DNA of 64,000 nucleotides, from positions 124,001 through 188,000 of the forward strand of contig NZ_JAKCMI010000021.1 of NCBI RefSeq assembly GCF_021412585.1. The letters are read 5' to 3'. How positions within the stretch are numbered: the first letter of the stretch is position 1; the number at the start of each line of letters is the position of its first letter. Below, piece by piece: positions 17,598-26,558 of the stretch. Made by a program: the position numbers and the translations under genes. The stretch comes from Halomonas alkalisoli (GTDB taxonomy: Bacteria > Pseudomonadota > Gammaproteobacteria > Pseudomonadales > Halomonadaceae). The notes under the pieces were generated by a model. That model made no database searches, was not told where the DNA came from, and saw only the letters and a program-made list of their open reading frames with translations.

Positions 17598-18617
17598 ATG
17601 AACTATCAGCCCACAGCCCTTGCCGCCGCCATCAAGCGTGGCCTGCCCACCTTCACTGCCGGCATGTCATGCCTGGTGCTCAGCGTCGGCCTGGCCAGCG
17701 CCGCCCAGGCCGACTGGCCAGAAGATCCCATCGAGATCGTCGTACCCTTCGACGCCGGCGGCAGCGCCGACCGCATGGCGCGGGGTCTGGCCGAACACAT
17801 GTCGCCGCGCCTCGAGGTGCCTATCAGCATCGTCAACCGCCCCGGGGGTGCCGGTGCACTGGGCGCCACCTACTTCCAGCAACAGCCCGCCGATGGCCAG
17901 ACCCTTCTGGTGATGCAAGCCACGCCCTACCTGGCCAGCGCCATCGAGGTCGGCGGCGCACCGGTCGAGTGGGAAGACTTCCAACTGCTCAGTGCCCAAT
18001 GGAACGACTATGGCATCGTCGCAGTGCATAACGACAGCCCCTACCAGTCCCTTGAGGAGCTGGTCGAGGCGTTGCGCGAACCCGGCGCAGTCAGCTCCGG
18101 CATCATCGTCGGTAATGGCGGTCACCTGCAGACCCTGGTGATGATGGATGCTCTCGATATCGAGCACGACAACGTGCGCTTCGTCACCTACAGCGGCGGC
18201 GCCCCGCTGCGTGCGGCGTTGGCCGGCAATCAGGTCGACTTCGAGATCCTTGCCGCCGAAGCCGCTCTCTCGATCAGCGAAGAAGTGCGTGCACTGGCAG
18301 TGGTCAACGATGCCCCCAGCGACAATTGGGACGCGCCGCTGTTCAACGATGAAATGGAGAGCCTCGGCATTGACCCGCTGCCGCTGATAGGCGGCAACGT
18401 CACGGGCCTGATCGCCCATGCCTCGCTGCAGGCGGAGTACCCCGAGCGCTACGAGCGCCTGATCCAGGCCTACCAGGAAACCCTGGAGAGCGACGAATTC
18501 CAGGCCTGGGCAACTGAAGCCGGCATCGGCGCCGACTGGGTCTCGCCCGAGGAGAGCCAAGCACTGGTCGACGAGGCCTATCGTGCGGTCCAGCAATACG
18601 CACCGCTGCTGCAGTAA
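17598..18617 (+). CDS. tctC: TctC-family solute-binding protein (copy 1)
   Basis: The 339-residue periplasmic protein is the receptor of a tripartite tricarboxylate transporter. The signal peptide ends near ASAAQADWP. The mature part begins EIVVPFDAGGSADRMARGLA and has NRPGGAGALGATYF, the family carboxylate-binding loops. The ATG at 17598 follows GGAGA; in-frame upstream codons do not look coding. It is first in an operon with tctB, tctA and the leuCD-like pair. Ligands in this family are di- and tricarboxylates and related acids; which one is unknown. Confidence 0.9.
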   Translation: MNYQPTALAAAIKRGLPTFTAGMSCLVLSVGLASAAQADWPEDPIEIVVPFDAGGSADRMARGLAEHMSPRLEVPISIVNRPGGAGALGATYFQQQPADGQTLLVMQATPYLASAIEVGGAPVEWEDFQLLSAQWNDYGIVAVHNDSPYQSLEELVEALREPGAVSSGIIVGNGGHLQTLVMMDALDIEHDNVRFVTYSGGAPLRAALAGNQVDFEILAAEAALSISEEVRALAVVNDAPSDNWDAPLFNDEMESLGIDPLPLIGGNVTGLIAHASLQAEYPERYERLIQAYQETLESDEFQAWATEAGIGADWVSPEESQALVDEAYRAVQQYAPLLQ

Positions 18618-18669
18618 GCGCCGGCCATTCAGTCAGCAAACGGCAATTTGATAAAGCGGGAGGTACGGC

Positions 18670-19134
18670 ATGGCAACCTCGATACGACGGCAGCGCTTTC
18701 CCTTAGGCAGCGTGCTCTTCTCGCTGAGCCTGGCGGCCGTATTTGGCTACTATGCCCACGGGGTACATGCCGCCGCCCGCGGTGTCACCGACTGGCTGCT
18801 GATTCTACCCGCAGCCGGTATCGGAATCACCGCGCTGTTGGTGATCGTCGGCACCAATGTGATCGACTGGTACCGTCAGCGCGACGCAGCTGCCCAGGAG
18901 GATCCCTCGACGCTCCCAGCGGTGCTCTTCATGGGTCTCCTGGCACTCTACGTGGCGTTGATTCCGGTTATCGGCTTCGATCTCGGGAGCCTGCTGTTTC
19001 TTTGCCTGGCGCTCTACCTGCAGGGTGAAAAGCGCTGGTGGGTAATTGTCGGCTTCGGCGTAGTGGTCTCGGCCACCATCGTGCTGCTGTTCATTGAGCT
19101 GCTGGGGATTCGCCTGCCCACCCTGCTGCTCTGA
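18670..19134 (+). CDS. tctB: TctB-family small permease subunit (copy 1)
   Basis: The 154-residue protein has four predicted transmembrane helices (about 10-27, 40-62, 82-110, 118-150), the usual size and topology of the small TctB subunit. Sequence in this family is poorly conserved; identification rests on size, topology and position between tctC and tctA. Confidence 0.85.
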   Translation: MATSIRRQRFPLGSVLFSLSLAAVFGYYAHGVHAAARGVTDWLLILPAAGIGITALLVIVGTNVIDWYRQRDAAAQEDPSTLPAVLFMGLLALYVALIPVIGFDLGSLLFLCLALYLQGEKRWWVIVGFGVVVSATIVLLFIELLGIRLPTLLL

Positions 19135-19202
19135 CACCTTGCTGTTCTGACACCCAGTTGCTCTGAGCGTCCTTCGCATACTGACAAGAGGCACCCCACG
19201 TC

Positions 19203-20705
19203 ATGATCAACGCCGAGGCCTTCCAAGCCGCCCTCAGCTTACTGGGCAACACCCCGGCCGCCTGGCTAGTAGTACCGCCGGGGTTGATCATTGGGCTGTT
19301 CTTTGGCTCGATCCCAGGCCTCTCGATCTCGATTGCCATGGCGGTGTTCCTCCCCGCTACGCTATACATGGATTTCCTGCCTGCGATCCTTTTTCTCACC
19401 GCTATTTTCACCGGTGGCGGCTTCGGGGGGGCGATTCCCGCGATCATGCTCAACATCCCCGGTACGTCTTCGTCGGTTGCCACCGCCTTCGACGGCTACC
19501 CCATGGCGCGCCGCGGTGAGCATGCCCAGGCGCTGGGCATCGGCCTGGTCGCCTCGGTGCTCGGCACCCTGATCGGCTACCTGCTGCTGCTGTTCACTGT
19601 GCAGTCGATCTCGCAGTGGGTGCTGAGACTCGGCCCCACCGAAATGCTGGTGGTGGCGATCTGGGGCGTCACGCTGATTGCCGTGCTCAACGATGCCAGC
19701 ATCTCCAAGGGCATCGCCGCCGGCATCCTCGGCATCCTGATCAGCACCATCGGCTACAGCGACGCGGGCCAGATGCGCGGCACCTTCGGCAGCATGTACC
19801 TGCTCGACGGCATACCGGTGATTCCCGCGCTGATCGGCTTCTTCGCCGCCTCGGAGTTGTTCAACCTGGTTGGCAAGCGCTACATCGTCGACGACAGCAG
19901 CCTGCGGGTGGTGCGTTTCCGAAACATTCTCGGCGGCATGGGCCAAGCCGCCAGCAAGCCCTTTCAGCTGTTGCGCGGTGGCAGCATGGGCGCGGTGATC
20001 GGCGCCATCCCCGGGGTTGGCGCCAGCATCGCCAATCTCGCCGCCTATGCCACCGCCAAGCAGCGCTCCAAGGATCCCGAGTCGTTCGGCAAGGGCAACC
20101 CCTCCGGGCTAATAGCCGCCGAGTCGGCCAACAGTAGTTCCGAAGGCGGCTCGATGATCACCCTGCTGGCTCTGGGGCTGCCCGGCGGCGCCGGCACCGC
20201 GGTGCTGCTCGGCGCCTTCGCCATGCATAACGTTACCGGCGGGCCGCGCTTCATCCGTGAAAATCCCGATATTGTGTACGCCCTGATCATCGGCAACATG
20301 GCCCAGGCGGTACTGCTGCTAGTCATCGGGGTAGCCTTCATCTTCCTTGCCGGCTACATCGTCAAGCTATCGCTCAAGCTGATGATCCCCATCGTCATGG
20401 TGCTGTCGGTAGTCGGATCCTACGCCATCACCGGCAACATGGTCGGCCCCATCACTGTGGTGGCTACCGGCATCATGGGCTGGCTGATGCGCCGCTACGG
20501 CTTCCCAGTGGCGGCCACTGTGGTCGGCCTGTTGGTCGGAGGCATGGCCGAGGGCGAACTGGTGCGCAGCATGCAGATCAGCGGCGGCAATCTCGGCTTC
20601 ATTGCTGATCGCCCGATCACCCTGGTGCTACTGGCCCTACTGCTGATCTCGGTGCTGCCCCGGCTCATCGGTAGCCTGCTCAAGGGCCGCCGCGCCACTT
20701 CCTGA
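19203..20705 (+). CDS. tctA: TctA-family large permease subunit (copy 1)
   Basis: The 500-residue inner-membrane protein has about 12 helices and the duplicated TctA signatures: GLFFGSIPGLSISIAMA near residue 30 and GAVIGAIPGVGASIANLAA near 265, with PAIMLNIPGTSSSVATAFDG and ALGLPGGAGTAVLLGA. It is the translocating subunit for the cargo held by TctC, driven by an ion gradient. The ATG follows the tctB stop by 69 bp. Confidence 0.93.
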   Translation: MINAEAFQAALSLLGNTPAAWLVVPPGLIIGLFFGSIPGLSISIAMAVFLPATLYMDFLPAILFLTAIFTGGGFGGAIPAIMLNIPGTSSSVATAFDGYPMARRGEHAQALGIGLVASVLGTLIGYLLLLFTVQSISQWVLRLGPTEMLVVAIWGVTLIAVLNDASISKGIAAGILGILISTIGYSDAGQMRGTFGSMYLLDGIPVIPALIGFFAASELFNLVGKRYIVDDSSLRVVRFRNILGGMGQAASKPFQLLRGGSMGAVIGAIPGVGASIANLAAYATAKQRSKDPESFGKGNPSGLIAAESANSSSEGGSMITLLALGLPGGAGTAVLLGAFAMHNVTGGPRFIRENPDIVYALIIGNMAQAVLLLVIGVAFIFLAGYIVKLSLKLMIPIVMVLSVVGSYAITGNMVGPITVVATGIMGWLMRRYGFPVAATVVGLLVGGMAEGELVRSMQISGGNLGFIADRPITLVLLALLLISVLPRLIGSLLKGRRATS

Positions 20706-20725
20706 CATCTATCGAGGACATCGTC

Positions 20726-22114
20726 ATGACGCAGCCCCCTCTTACCCTGTTCGAGAAGATCTGGCGACAGCACGTCGTCGCCAGTTCAGGCGAGTTCGAC
20801 TTGCTGTGGGTCGACCGCCACTTCGTTCATGAAGGCTCCTTCCACGCCTTCGACAAACTCGATAGCAGCGGCCGGCCACTGGCTTTCCCCGGGCTCACTT
20901 TCGGCATCGCGGACCACTACGTGCCCTCCGACCTGTCACGCCTCGACGACGACCCCGAAGTGGCCGGCATGATCCGCCTGCTAGAAGACAACACCACCAA
21001 GCACCAGCTGACCTACCTGGGGCTTGGCCACGGCGATCGCGGTATCGTCCACGTCGCCGCCCCGGAGCTGGGTCTGACCCTGCCTGGGCTGATCATTGTC
21101 TGCGGCGACTCGCACACCACAACCCACGGCGCCTTCGGTGCGCTGGCGATGGGCATCGGTGCCACCGAAGTCGCCCATGTGCTCGCCACCCAGACCCTGT
21201 GGCAGCGCCGGCCCAAGACCATGCGCATCCACGTCGAGGGCAAGCTGGCAGCCGGCGTGACCGCCAAGGATCTCGCCCTGCACATCATTCACCAAATCGG
21301 CACCGGCGGTGCCACCGGTCACGCTGTGGAGTACACCGGGCCGGCTGTCGCGGCGCTGTCGATGGACGCCCGCATGACCCTGTGCAACATGACCATCGAG
21401 GCCGGCGCCCGGGTCGGCATGGTGGCCCCGGACGAAACCACCTTCGCCTGGCTACGCGACGCACCCCAGGCGCCCCAAGGCGAGACCTTCGAACAGGCCG
21501 AGCGCCATTGGCGCACGCTCTATAGCGACACGGATGCCCACTACGACAAATCCGTGTCCATTGACGCCGGCGAGGTGGCACCGCGCATCACCTGGGGCAC
21601 CAGCCCCGAGCAATCCGTGGCCGTGGACGAGCCGTTCGCCCCGACCGACAGCGAGGCCACCCGCAGCTCGCTCGACTACATGGGCCTGACCGCGGGCCGC
21701 CCCATCCTCGGGCTGGAAGTCGATCAAGTCTTCATTGGCTCGTGCACCAACTCGCGGCTCAGTGACCTGCGTGACGCAGCCGACGTGCTCAAAGGTGGTA
21801 CGGTCAAGGTGCCAACGCTGATCGTCGCCGGCTCCAATCGCGTCAAGGCTCAGGCCGAGGCCGAGGGCTTGGCCGAGATCTTCCGCAACGCCGGCGCCAG
21901 CTGGGGCGAGAGCGGCTGCTCGATGTGCGTGGCCATGAACGGCGACAGCGTCGCCCCGGGCAAGCGCTGTGCCTCCACCAGCAACCGCAACTTCCCCGGC
22001 CGCCAGGGCCCCGGCGCGCGAACCCATCTGATGAGTCCAGCCATGGCCGCCGCTGCCGCGCTCAATGGCAAGATCGTCGACGTCCGTCAGCCCGCCACAG
22101 GAGCCCCCTCATGA
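20726..22114 (+). CDS. LeuC-like hydro-lyase large subunit (catabolic context)
   Basis: The 462-residue aconitase-superfamily protein is close to 3-isopropylmalate dehydratase large subunits: CGDSHTTTHGAFGALAMGIG, IGSCTNSRLSDLR and SGCSMCVAMNGD supply the three Cys ligands of the 4Fe-4S cluster. There is no leuA or leuB here, and it is cotranscribed with a tricarboxylate transporter and faces a lyase gene. A catabolic hydratase acting on an unsaturated dicarboxylate (maleate, citraconate, dimethylmaleate or similar) is therefore inferred. A second leucine isomerase is the alternative. The stop overlaps the small-subunit start (ATGA). Confidence 0.85.
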   Translation: MTQPPLTLFEKIWRQHVVASSGEFDLLWVDRHFVHEGSFHAFDKLDSSGRPLAFPGLTFGIADHYVPSDLSRLDDDPEVAGMIRLLEDNTTKHQLTYLGLGHGDRGIVHVAAPELGLTLPGLIIVCGDSHTTTHGAFGALAMGIGATEVAHVLATQTLWQRRPKTMRIHVEGKLAAGVTAKDLALHIIHQIGTGGATGHAVEYTGPAVAALSMDARMTLCNMTIEAGARVGMVAPDETTFAWLRDAPQAPQGETFEQAERHWRTLYSDTDAHYDKSVSIDAGEVAPRITWGTSPEQSVAVDEPFAPTDSEATRSSLDYMGLTAGRPILGLEVDQVFIGSCTNSRLSDLRDAADVLKGGTVKVPTLIVAGSNRVKAQAEAEGLAEIFRNAGASWGESGCSMCVAMNGDSVAPGKRCASTSNRNFPGRQGPGARTHLMSPAMAAAAALNGKIVDVRQPATGAPS

Positions 22115-22743
22115 AGCCCGTCACCCAGGTTGAAAGCCCAGCCCTGCTGCTGCTTGATGCCAACATCGACACCGACCAGATCATCCCGGCGCGCTTCCTG
22201 CGCAAGCCGCGCAGCAGCGGCTACCATCACTACCTGCTTTACGATGCCCGCTACGACATGCAGGGCCAGCCGCGTCCCGAATCCCCCATACCCGAATCGA
22301 CCGCACCCGGCTCGTCGAGCGCCGCGAAGATCGTCCTGGCTGGCCATAACATCGGCTGCGGCTCATCCCGGGAAGGCGCCGTCTATGCCTTCGTTGACTA
22401 CGGTATCCAGGTCATCATCTCGACCAAGATCGCCGACATCTTCCGCAACAACGCCATCCGCAACGGCCTGCTGCCTATCATGCTCCAGCAGGCTCCGTTC
22501 GATGCCCTCGTCGCCTACTGTCAGGCTCACCCGCAGGCGACGCTGACGGTAGATCTGGAAGCCTATGAGATACGTCGGGAAGACGGCAGCTGCCTGCCCT
22601 TCGAACTCGACGACGGCAGCCGTGAGCGCCTCCTCAAGGGTATCGACGACATCCAGGCCACCCTGGCCTGGCAGCGAGAGATCGACGCCTTTGCCAAGCA
22701 CTATCTGGCAGAGCAGCCGTGGGTAGTGCCAGTCAACAGCTAG
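22111..22743 (+). CDS. LeuD-like hydro-lyase small subunit
   Basis: The 210-residue swivel-domain subunit pairs with the LeuC-like protein. It has DANIDTDQIIPARFL at the N-terminus and GHNIGCGSSREGAVYAF in the active-site loop. In biosynthetic LeuD the loop reads GCGSSREHAPW; here His is Gly, while the Ser and Arg are kept, and the next segment IIPARFLRKPRSSGYHH also departs from LeuD. These changes in the region that contacts substrate support a different substrate. The start overlaps the LeuC-like stop by 4 bp. Confidence 0.85.
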   Translation: MKPVTQVESPALLLLDANIDTDQIIPARFLRKPRSSGYHHYLLYDARYDMQGQPRPESPIPESTAPGSSSAAKIVLAGHNIGCGSSREGAVYAFVDYGIQVIISTKIADIFRNNAIRNGLLPIMLQQAPFDALVAYCQAHPQATLTVDLEAYEIRREDGSCLPFELDDGSRERLLKGIDDIQATLAWQREIDAFAKHYLAEQPWVVPVNS

Positions 22744-22790
22744 CGACTCACAGCATGGGGCCGAGTACATAAGCAAAGCCGCGCGCCAAC

Positions 22791-22812
22791 TCATGTCCTA
22801 TTGACATTACAA
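22791..22812 (+). promoter_or_regulatory. Promoter/operator element of the second TCT operon
   Basis: The same core ATGTCCTATTGACAT (22793-22807) as at 17448, with flanks TC and nearly identical ACAA downstream (21 of 22 positions match). It again includes a TTGACA -35 box and lies about 105 bp before the second tctC. Surrounding sequence is not conserved between the two sites, so the match is not a simple duplication of the promoter region. Confidence 0.75.
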
Positions 22813-22913
22813 TAGCACCATACATAAAGTGAGCTGAATGACGGCACTGGGCATTCCAATCACTAGGCCCGCGCTCGTCACTGGTCCACTACACCAACAA
22901 GATGGAGTCTCAA

Positions 22914-23897
22914 ATGCGATTGACTGCCCCCCGCCCCCTGCTCGTACTCGCCGCAGCCGCCCCCTTCAGTCTGCTGCTGGGTGCCCAGGCGGTTGCCGAC
23001 GACTACCCCAGCAAACCGATCAACCTGATTGTCGGCGCCTCTGCCGGTGGCACCACCGATGCCCTGGCACGCGAAGTCGCCGAGGGTCTGGCACAGAAGT
23101 ACGATGTGCCGACCGTGGTCGACAACCGCCCGGGAGCCGGCGCCAGCATCGCCACCGAGGCCGTCGCCAATGCTGATCCTGATGGCTACACCCTGCTGGT
23201 GGCCTATACCAGCCATACCCTCAACGAATCGCTGTTCCACGAGCTACCCTATGATCCGGTCGAGGACTTTTCGCCGATCTCGCTGCTGGGCGAGGTCTCC
23301 AGCATCCTGCTGTCGCGGCCCGACCTTGAGGTCGATAGCCTGCAAGCCCTGCTCGACTACGCAGCCGAGCAGCCCGACGGCATCACCTTCGGCGTCGGCG
23401 GCCTGGGCTCCTCGCTACATATGGAGACGCTCAAGTTTATGCAGGAATCCGAGGTGGTCGGCTACGAGATCCCCTATAACGGCACCGCTCCGGCCATTGC
23501 CGACCTGATCGGCAGCCATGTCGATGTGATGTTCGCGCCCTTCGCCGCCGCCATGCCACTAGTGGAATCAGGCGACGCCAATGCAATTGCCGTCACCTCA
23601 CCGGAGCGCATGCCCAACCTCGACGACATCCCCTCGATCAACGAGACCTTGAGCGACTACCCGACCACTTACGGCTGGTTCGGCCTGCTCGGCCCCGCCG
23701 GCATGGACCCTGCGATCGTCGAGCGGCTCAACGCCGACGTCACCGAGATCATGCACGGAGAATCCGGTGCCGATCTGCTCGAGCGCGAAGGGGCCGTGCC
23801 CATCGACATCAGCGCCGAGGCCTTTGCCGAGTTCATTATTGAGGACGTCGAGCGCTGGAAAGCCATCGCCGAAGCCGGCGACATCGAAAAACAGTGA
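22914..23897 (+). CDS. tctC: TctC-family solute-binding protein (copy 2)
   Basis: The 327-residue periplasmic receptor has a signal peptide ending about LLGAQAVADDYPSKP and the family core INLIVGASAGGTTDALAREV and DNRPGAGASIATEAV. The ATG at 22914 is preferred over 22902 because GGAG between them is well placed for it. It is only distantly similar to the copy at 17598 (different binding loop, GASAGGTTD versus PFDAGGSAD), so the two systems probably bind different but related acids. Confidence 0.9.
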   Translation: MRLTAPRPLLVLAAAAPFSLLLGAQAVADDYPSKPINLIVGASAGGTTDALAREVAEGLAQKYDVPTVVDNRPGAGASIATEAVANADPDGYTLLVAYTSHTLNESLFHELPYDPVEDFSPISLLGEVSSILLSRPDLEVDSLQALLDYAAEQPDGITFGVGGLGSSLHMETLKFMQESEVVGYEIPYNGTAPAIADLIGSHVDVMFAPFAAAMPLVESGDANAIAVTSPERMPNLDDIPSINETLSDYPTTYGWFGLLGPAGMDPAIVERLNADVTEIMHGESGADLLEREGAVPIDISAEAFAEFIIEDVERWKAIAEAGDIEKQ

Positions 23898-23915
23898 TAA
23901 CGGCACTCCATCATC

Positions 23916-24371
23916 ATGGTCATGCGTAAATTGACACTGAAGGTCAACCACGAGCTGTTCGGCGGGCTGCTGCTCATCGGTATAGGCGCCTACGCCTACT
24001 ACCACGGTCAGCAGTACGCCTTCGGCAGCCTCGCACGAATGGGGCCGGGGTTCTTGCCCCAAGTCCTGTCGATGATGCTGTGTACGATGGGCGGCATCCT
24101 TGCCATTACCTCTCAGCTCAAGCCAAGCAGCGCGATAGACCTGCAGCTTGGCCAGGTACTGGTCGTTGCCGCCAGCATGGTGCTATTCGCGATGCTGCTG
24201 CGGCCCGCTGGCCTTTTCACGGCGGCCTTCGTCAGCGTTGTAGTTTCCTCCTGGGCCGATCGTCAGATCACTTGGCCGGGGCGCATCGTGCTAGCGCTAG
24301 TCGTCGCCGGGCTCGCGTCACTGATCTTTATCGTCGGGCTCGGCATGAACATGCCGCTGTGGTGGGGCTAA
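23916..24371 (+). CDS. tctB: TctB-family small permease subunit (copy 2)
   Basis: The 151-residue protein has four hydrophobic helices and a typical TctB loop, FGSLARMGPGFLPQVLSMML, after the first helix. It lies 18 bp after tctC and 19 bp before tctA, clearly one operon. Confidence 0.87.
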   Translation: MVMRKLTLKVNHELFGGLLLIGIGAYAYYHGQQYAFGSLARMGPGFLPQVLSMMLCTMGGILAITSQLKPSSAIDLQLGQVLVVAASMVLFAMLLRPAGLFTAAFVSVVVSSWADRQITWPGRIVLALVVAGLASLIFIVGLGMNMPLWWG

Positions 24372-24390
24372 TCGCGTTGGAGACTCCCTC

Positions 24391-25908
24391 GTGGATGTAA
24401 TCGCTAATCTGGGTATCGGCCTGCAAGCGGCGCTGACGCCGACGATGCTGTGGTACTGCTTCGTCGGGGTACTGCTGGGCACCTTCATCGGGGTGCTGCC
24501 GGGCATTGGCCCGCTGGCGGCAATCTCGCTGCTGCTGCCGATCACCTACTACATCGGCCCTCAAGAGGCCATCGTGATGCTCGCTGGCGTCTATTACGGC
24601 GCCCAGTATGGCGGTTCCACCGCGGCTATCCTGCTACGCCTGCCCGGCACCGCCTCCTCCGCGGTGGCCTGTATTGACGGCAACCCCATGGCACGCAATG
24701 GGCGCGCCGGCGTGGCACTGTTCATCACCACCATCGCCTCATTTGCCGGTGCGATCACCGGCCTGATCATCCTGATCTTCTTCTCACCCTATATCGCCAA
24801 GCTGGGCCTCAAGTTCGGCTCGGCGGAGTACTTCGCGCTGATGTTGCTGGGCCTGGTCGCCGCCTGCACCTTCTCGGACTCACCGCTCAAGGGCGGCGCC
24901 ATGGTGGTACTGGGGCTCCTGCTGAGCATGATCGGTACCGACGTCAACACCGGCGTAATTCGCTATACCTTCGGCTTCTTCGAACTCTCCAGCGGATTGA
25001 GCCTGGTCGCCTTGGCGATGGGCATCTTCGGCGTCGCCGATATCATTCGTAATATCAATACTATCGATACCTCGGGACTGAGCCAGCGCTTCACCCTGCG
25101 CTCGATGCTGCCCAGCCGTGAGGACTGGCGGCTCTCGCTGCCCTCCATGGCGCGCGGCTCGGCTATTGGCAGCTTCTTCGGCACCCTCCCCGGCACCGGG
25201 GCCTCGATCTCCTCGTTCATGGCCTACGCCACCGAGAAAAAGATCGCCAAGGATCCGCAGCGTTTCGGCAAAGGCGCCATCGAAGGCGTCGCCGCCCCCG
25301 AGGCAGCCAACAACGCCTCGGCGCAGACGGCCTTCGTGCCGACGCTGACCCTCGGCATACCCGGCGATATCACCATGGCGCTGATTCTTGGCGCCCTGAT
25401 CATCCACGGCATCACCCCCGGCCCGCAGCTGATCACCTCGCAACCCGAGCTGTTCTGGGGTCTCATCGTCAGCTTCATCATCGGCAATATCCTGCTGGTG
25501 CTATTCAACATCCCGATGATCGGCATATGGATCAGCCTGCTCAAGATCCCCTACCGGCTGCTCTATCCCACCATCCTAATCTTCATCAGCGTAGGGGTCT
25601 TCAGCGTCAGCAACAGCACCTTCGACATCTACACCGTGGTCGGCATCGGCGTGCTCGGCTACCTGCTGAACATGCTGCGCTTCGACCCCGCGCCGTTGCT
25701 GCTGGGTTTCATTCTCGGCCCCCTGATGGAGGAGCACTTCCGGCGCGCCATGCTGCTCTCGCGGGGCAACCTGGAAACCTTTATCGACCGGCCGATCAGC
25801 CTCAGCATTCTCGTCGTCACCGCGATCGCGGTGTGCTTCATCATCGCCAGCAGCGTGCGTCGTCGGCTGCGCGCCCTCAACACAGCCAAGGAATCCCATG
25901 TATCCTGA
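24391..25908 (+). CDS. tctA: TctA-family large permease subunit (copy 2)
   Basis: The 505-residue protein has TctA signatures GTFIGVLPGIGPLAAISLLL, YYGAQYGGSTAAILLRLPG, FFGTLPGTGASISSFMAYA and LGIPGDITMALILGAL. The start is GTG with GGAG 8 bp upstream. The gene end overlaps the next gene (isochorismatase-like) by 11 bp, showing that hydrolase and transporter are expressed together. Confidence 0.93.
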   Translation: MDVIANLGIGLQAALTPTMLWYCFVGVLLGTFIGVLPGIGPLAAISLLLPITYYIGPQEAIVMLAGVYYGAQYGGSTAAILLRLPGTASSAVACIDGNPMARNGRAGVALFITTIASFAGAITGLIILIFFSPYIAKLGLKFGSAEYFALMLLGLVAACTFSDSPLKGGAMVVLGLLLSMIGTDVNTGVIRYTFGFFELSSGLSLVALAMGIFGVADIIRNINTIDTSGLSQRFTLRSMLPSREDWRLSLPSMARGSAIGSFFGTLPGTGASISSFMAYATEKKIAKDPQRFGKGAIEGVAAPEAANNASAQTAFVPTLTLGIPGDITMALILGALIIHGITPGPQLITSQPELFWGLIVSFIIGNILLVLFNIPMIGIWISLLKIPYRLLYPTILIFISVGVFSVSNSTFDIYTVVGIGVLGYLLNMLRFDPAPLLLGFILGPLMEEHFRRAMLLSRGNLETFIDRPISLSILVVTAIAVCFIIASSVRRRLRALNTAKESHVS

Positions 25909-26509
25909 GCCCCTCGATCCGCGCCACACCGCCCTGATCATCGTCGACCTGCAGAACGACTTCCTGCACCCCGACGGCGCCTATGCACGTGGCGGTGATA
26001 CCAACCCCGATGCTGTCGCCCTCCCCGAGCGGGTCGCCCCGCTGGCCAAGCGCCTCAAGCAGGCCGGCGGCCTGGTCGCAGCTACCCGTTTCACCCTCTG
26101 GCCGGATGCCCAGGGCGAACCGATGATCTCGTCGCACCTGAAAGCGCTGCGGCCGTTTCTCGCCCGTGGCGACTTCGCCCCAGGCAGCCACGGCCAGGCC
26201 AACGTCGAGGCGATCGCCCCCCACGTCGACGTTTCCGTGGACAAGGTCGCCTACTCCGGCTTCTTCAACACCCAGCTCGACTGGGTCTTGAAGAAGGCTG
26301 GCATCACCAGCGTGATCGTCTGCGGCATCGTCACCAACGGTGGCGTTGCCAGCACCGTGCGAGACGCTCACATGCGTGACTATCACATCCTGGTGCTGGA
26401 AGACGGCTGCGCGGCATTCAAGCGCGCCACACACGACACCGCCATCGCCGACATGGCAAGCATCGCAACTGTCACCGACTGCGCTTCGATCATCACACTG
26501 CTCGGGTAA
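25898..26509 (+). CDS. Isochorismatase-fold hydrolase lacking the catalytic Cys
   Basis: The 203-residue alpha/beta protein has the family Asp17 (IIVDLQNDFLHPDG) and Lys116 (VDKVAYSGFF), but the nucleophile position, normally Cys in a TNxCV context, is Gly149 in IVTNGGVASTVRDA. Amidases of this family need the Cys. True isochorismatases (EntB, PhzD) have Gly there and cleave vinyl ethers with the Asp alone. An amidase role is therefore doubtful, and an enol-ether hydrolase or related role is possible. It overlaps tctA by 11 bp, so its substrate is probably linked to the imported compound. Confidence 0.8.
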   Translation: MYPEPLDPRHTALIIVDLQNDFLHPDGAYARGGDTNPDAVALPERVAPLAKRLKQAGGLVAATRFTLWPDAQGEPMISSHLKALRPFLARGDFAPGSHGQANVEAIAPHVDVSVDKVAYSGFFNTQLDWVLKKAGITSVIVCGIVTNGGVASTVRDAHMRDYHILVLEDGCAAFKRATHDTAIADMASIATVTDCASIITLLG

Positions 26510-26558
26510 GCCTACTTTCGGTCATCGGTCTCACCACTACCATCGCCAGAGGCATCCC

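Noticed and set aside
20726..22743. Leucine biosynthesis leuCD operon
   Set aside because: No leuA or leuB nearby, embedded with a tricarboxylate importer and facing a lyase, and the small-subunit active-site loop is altered.
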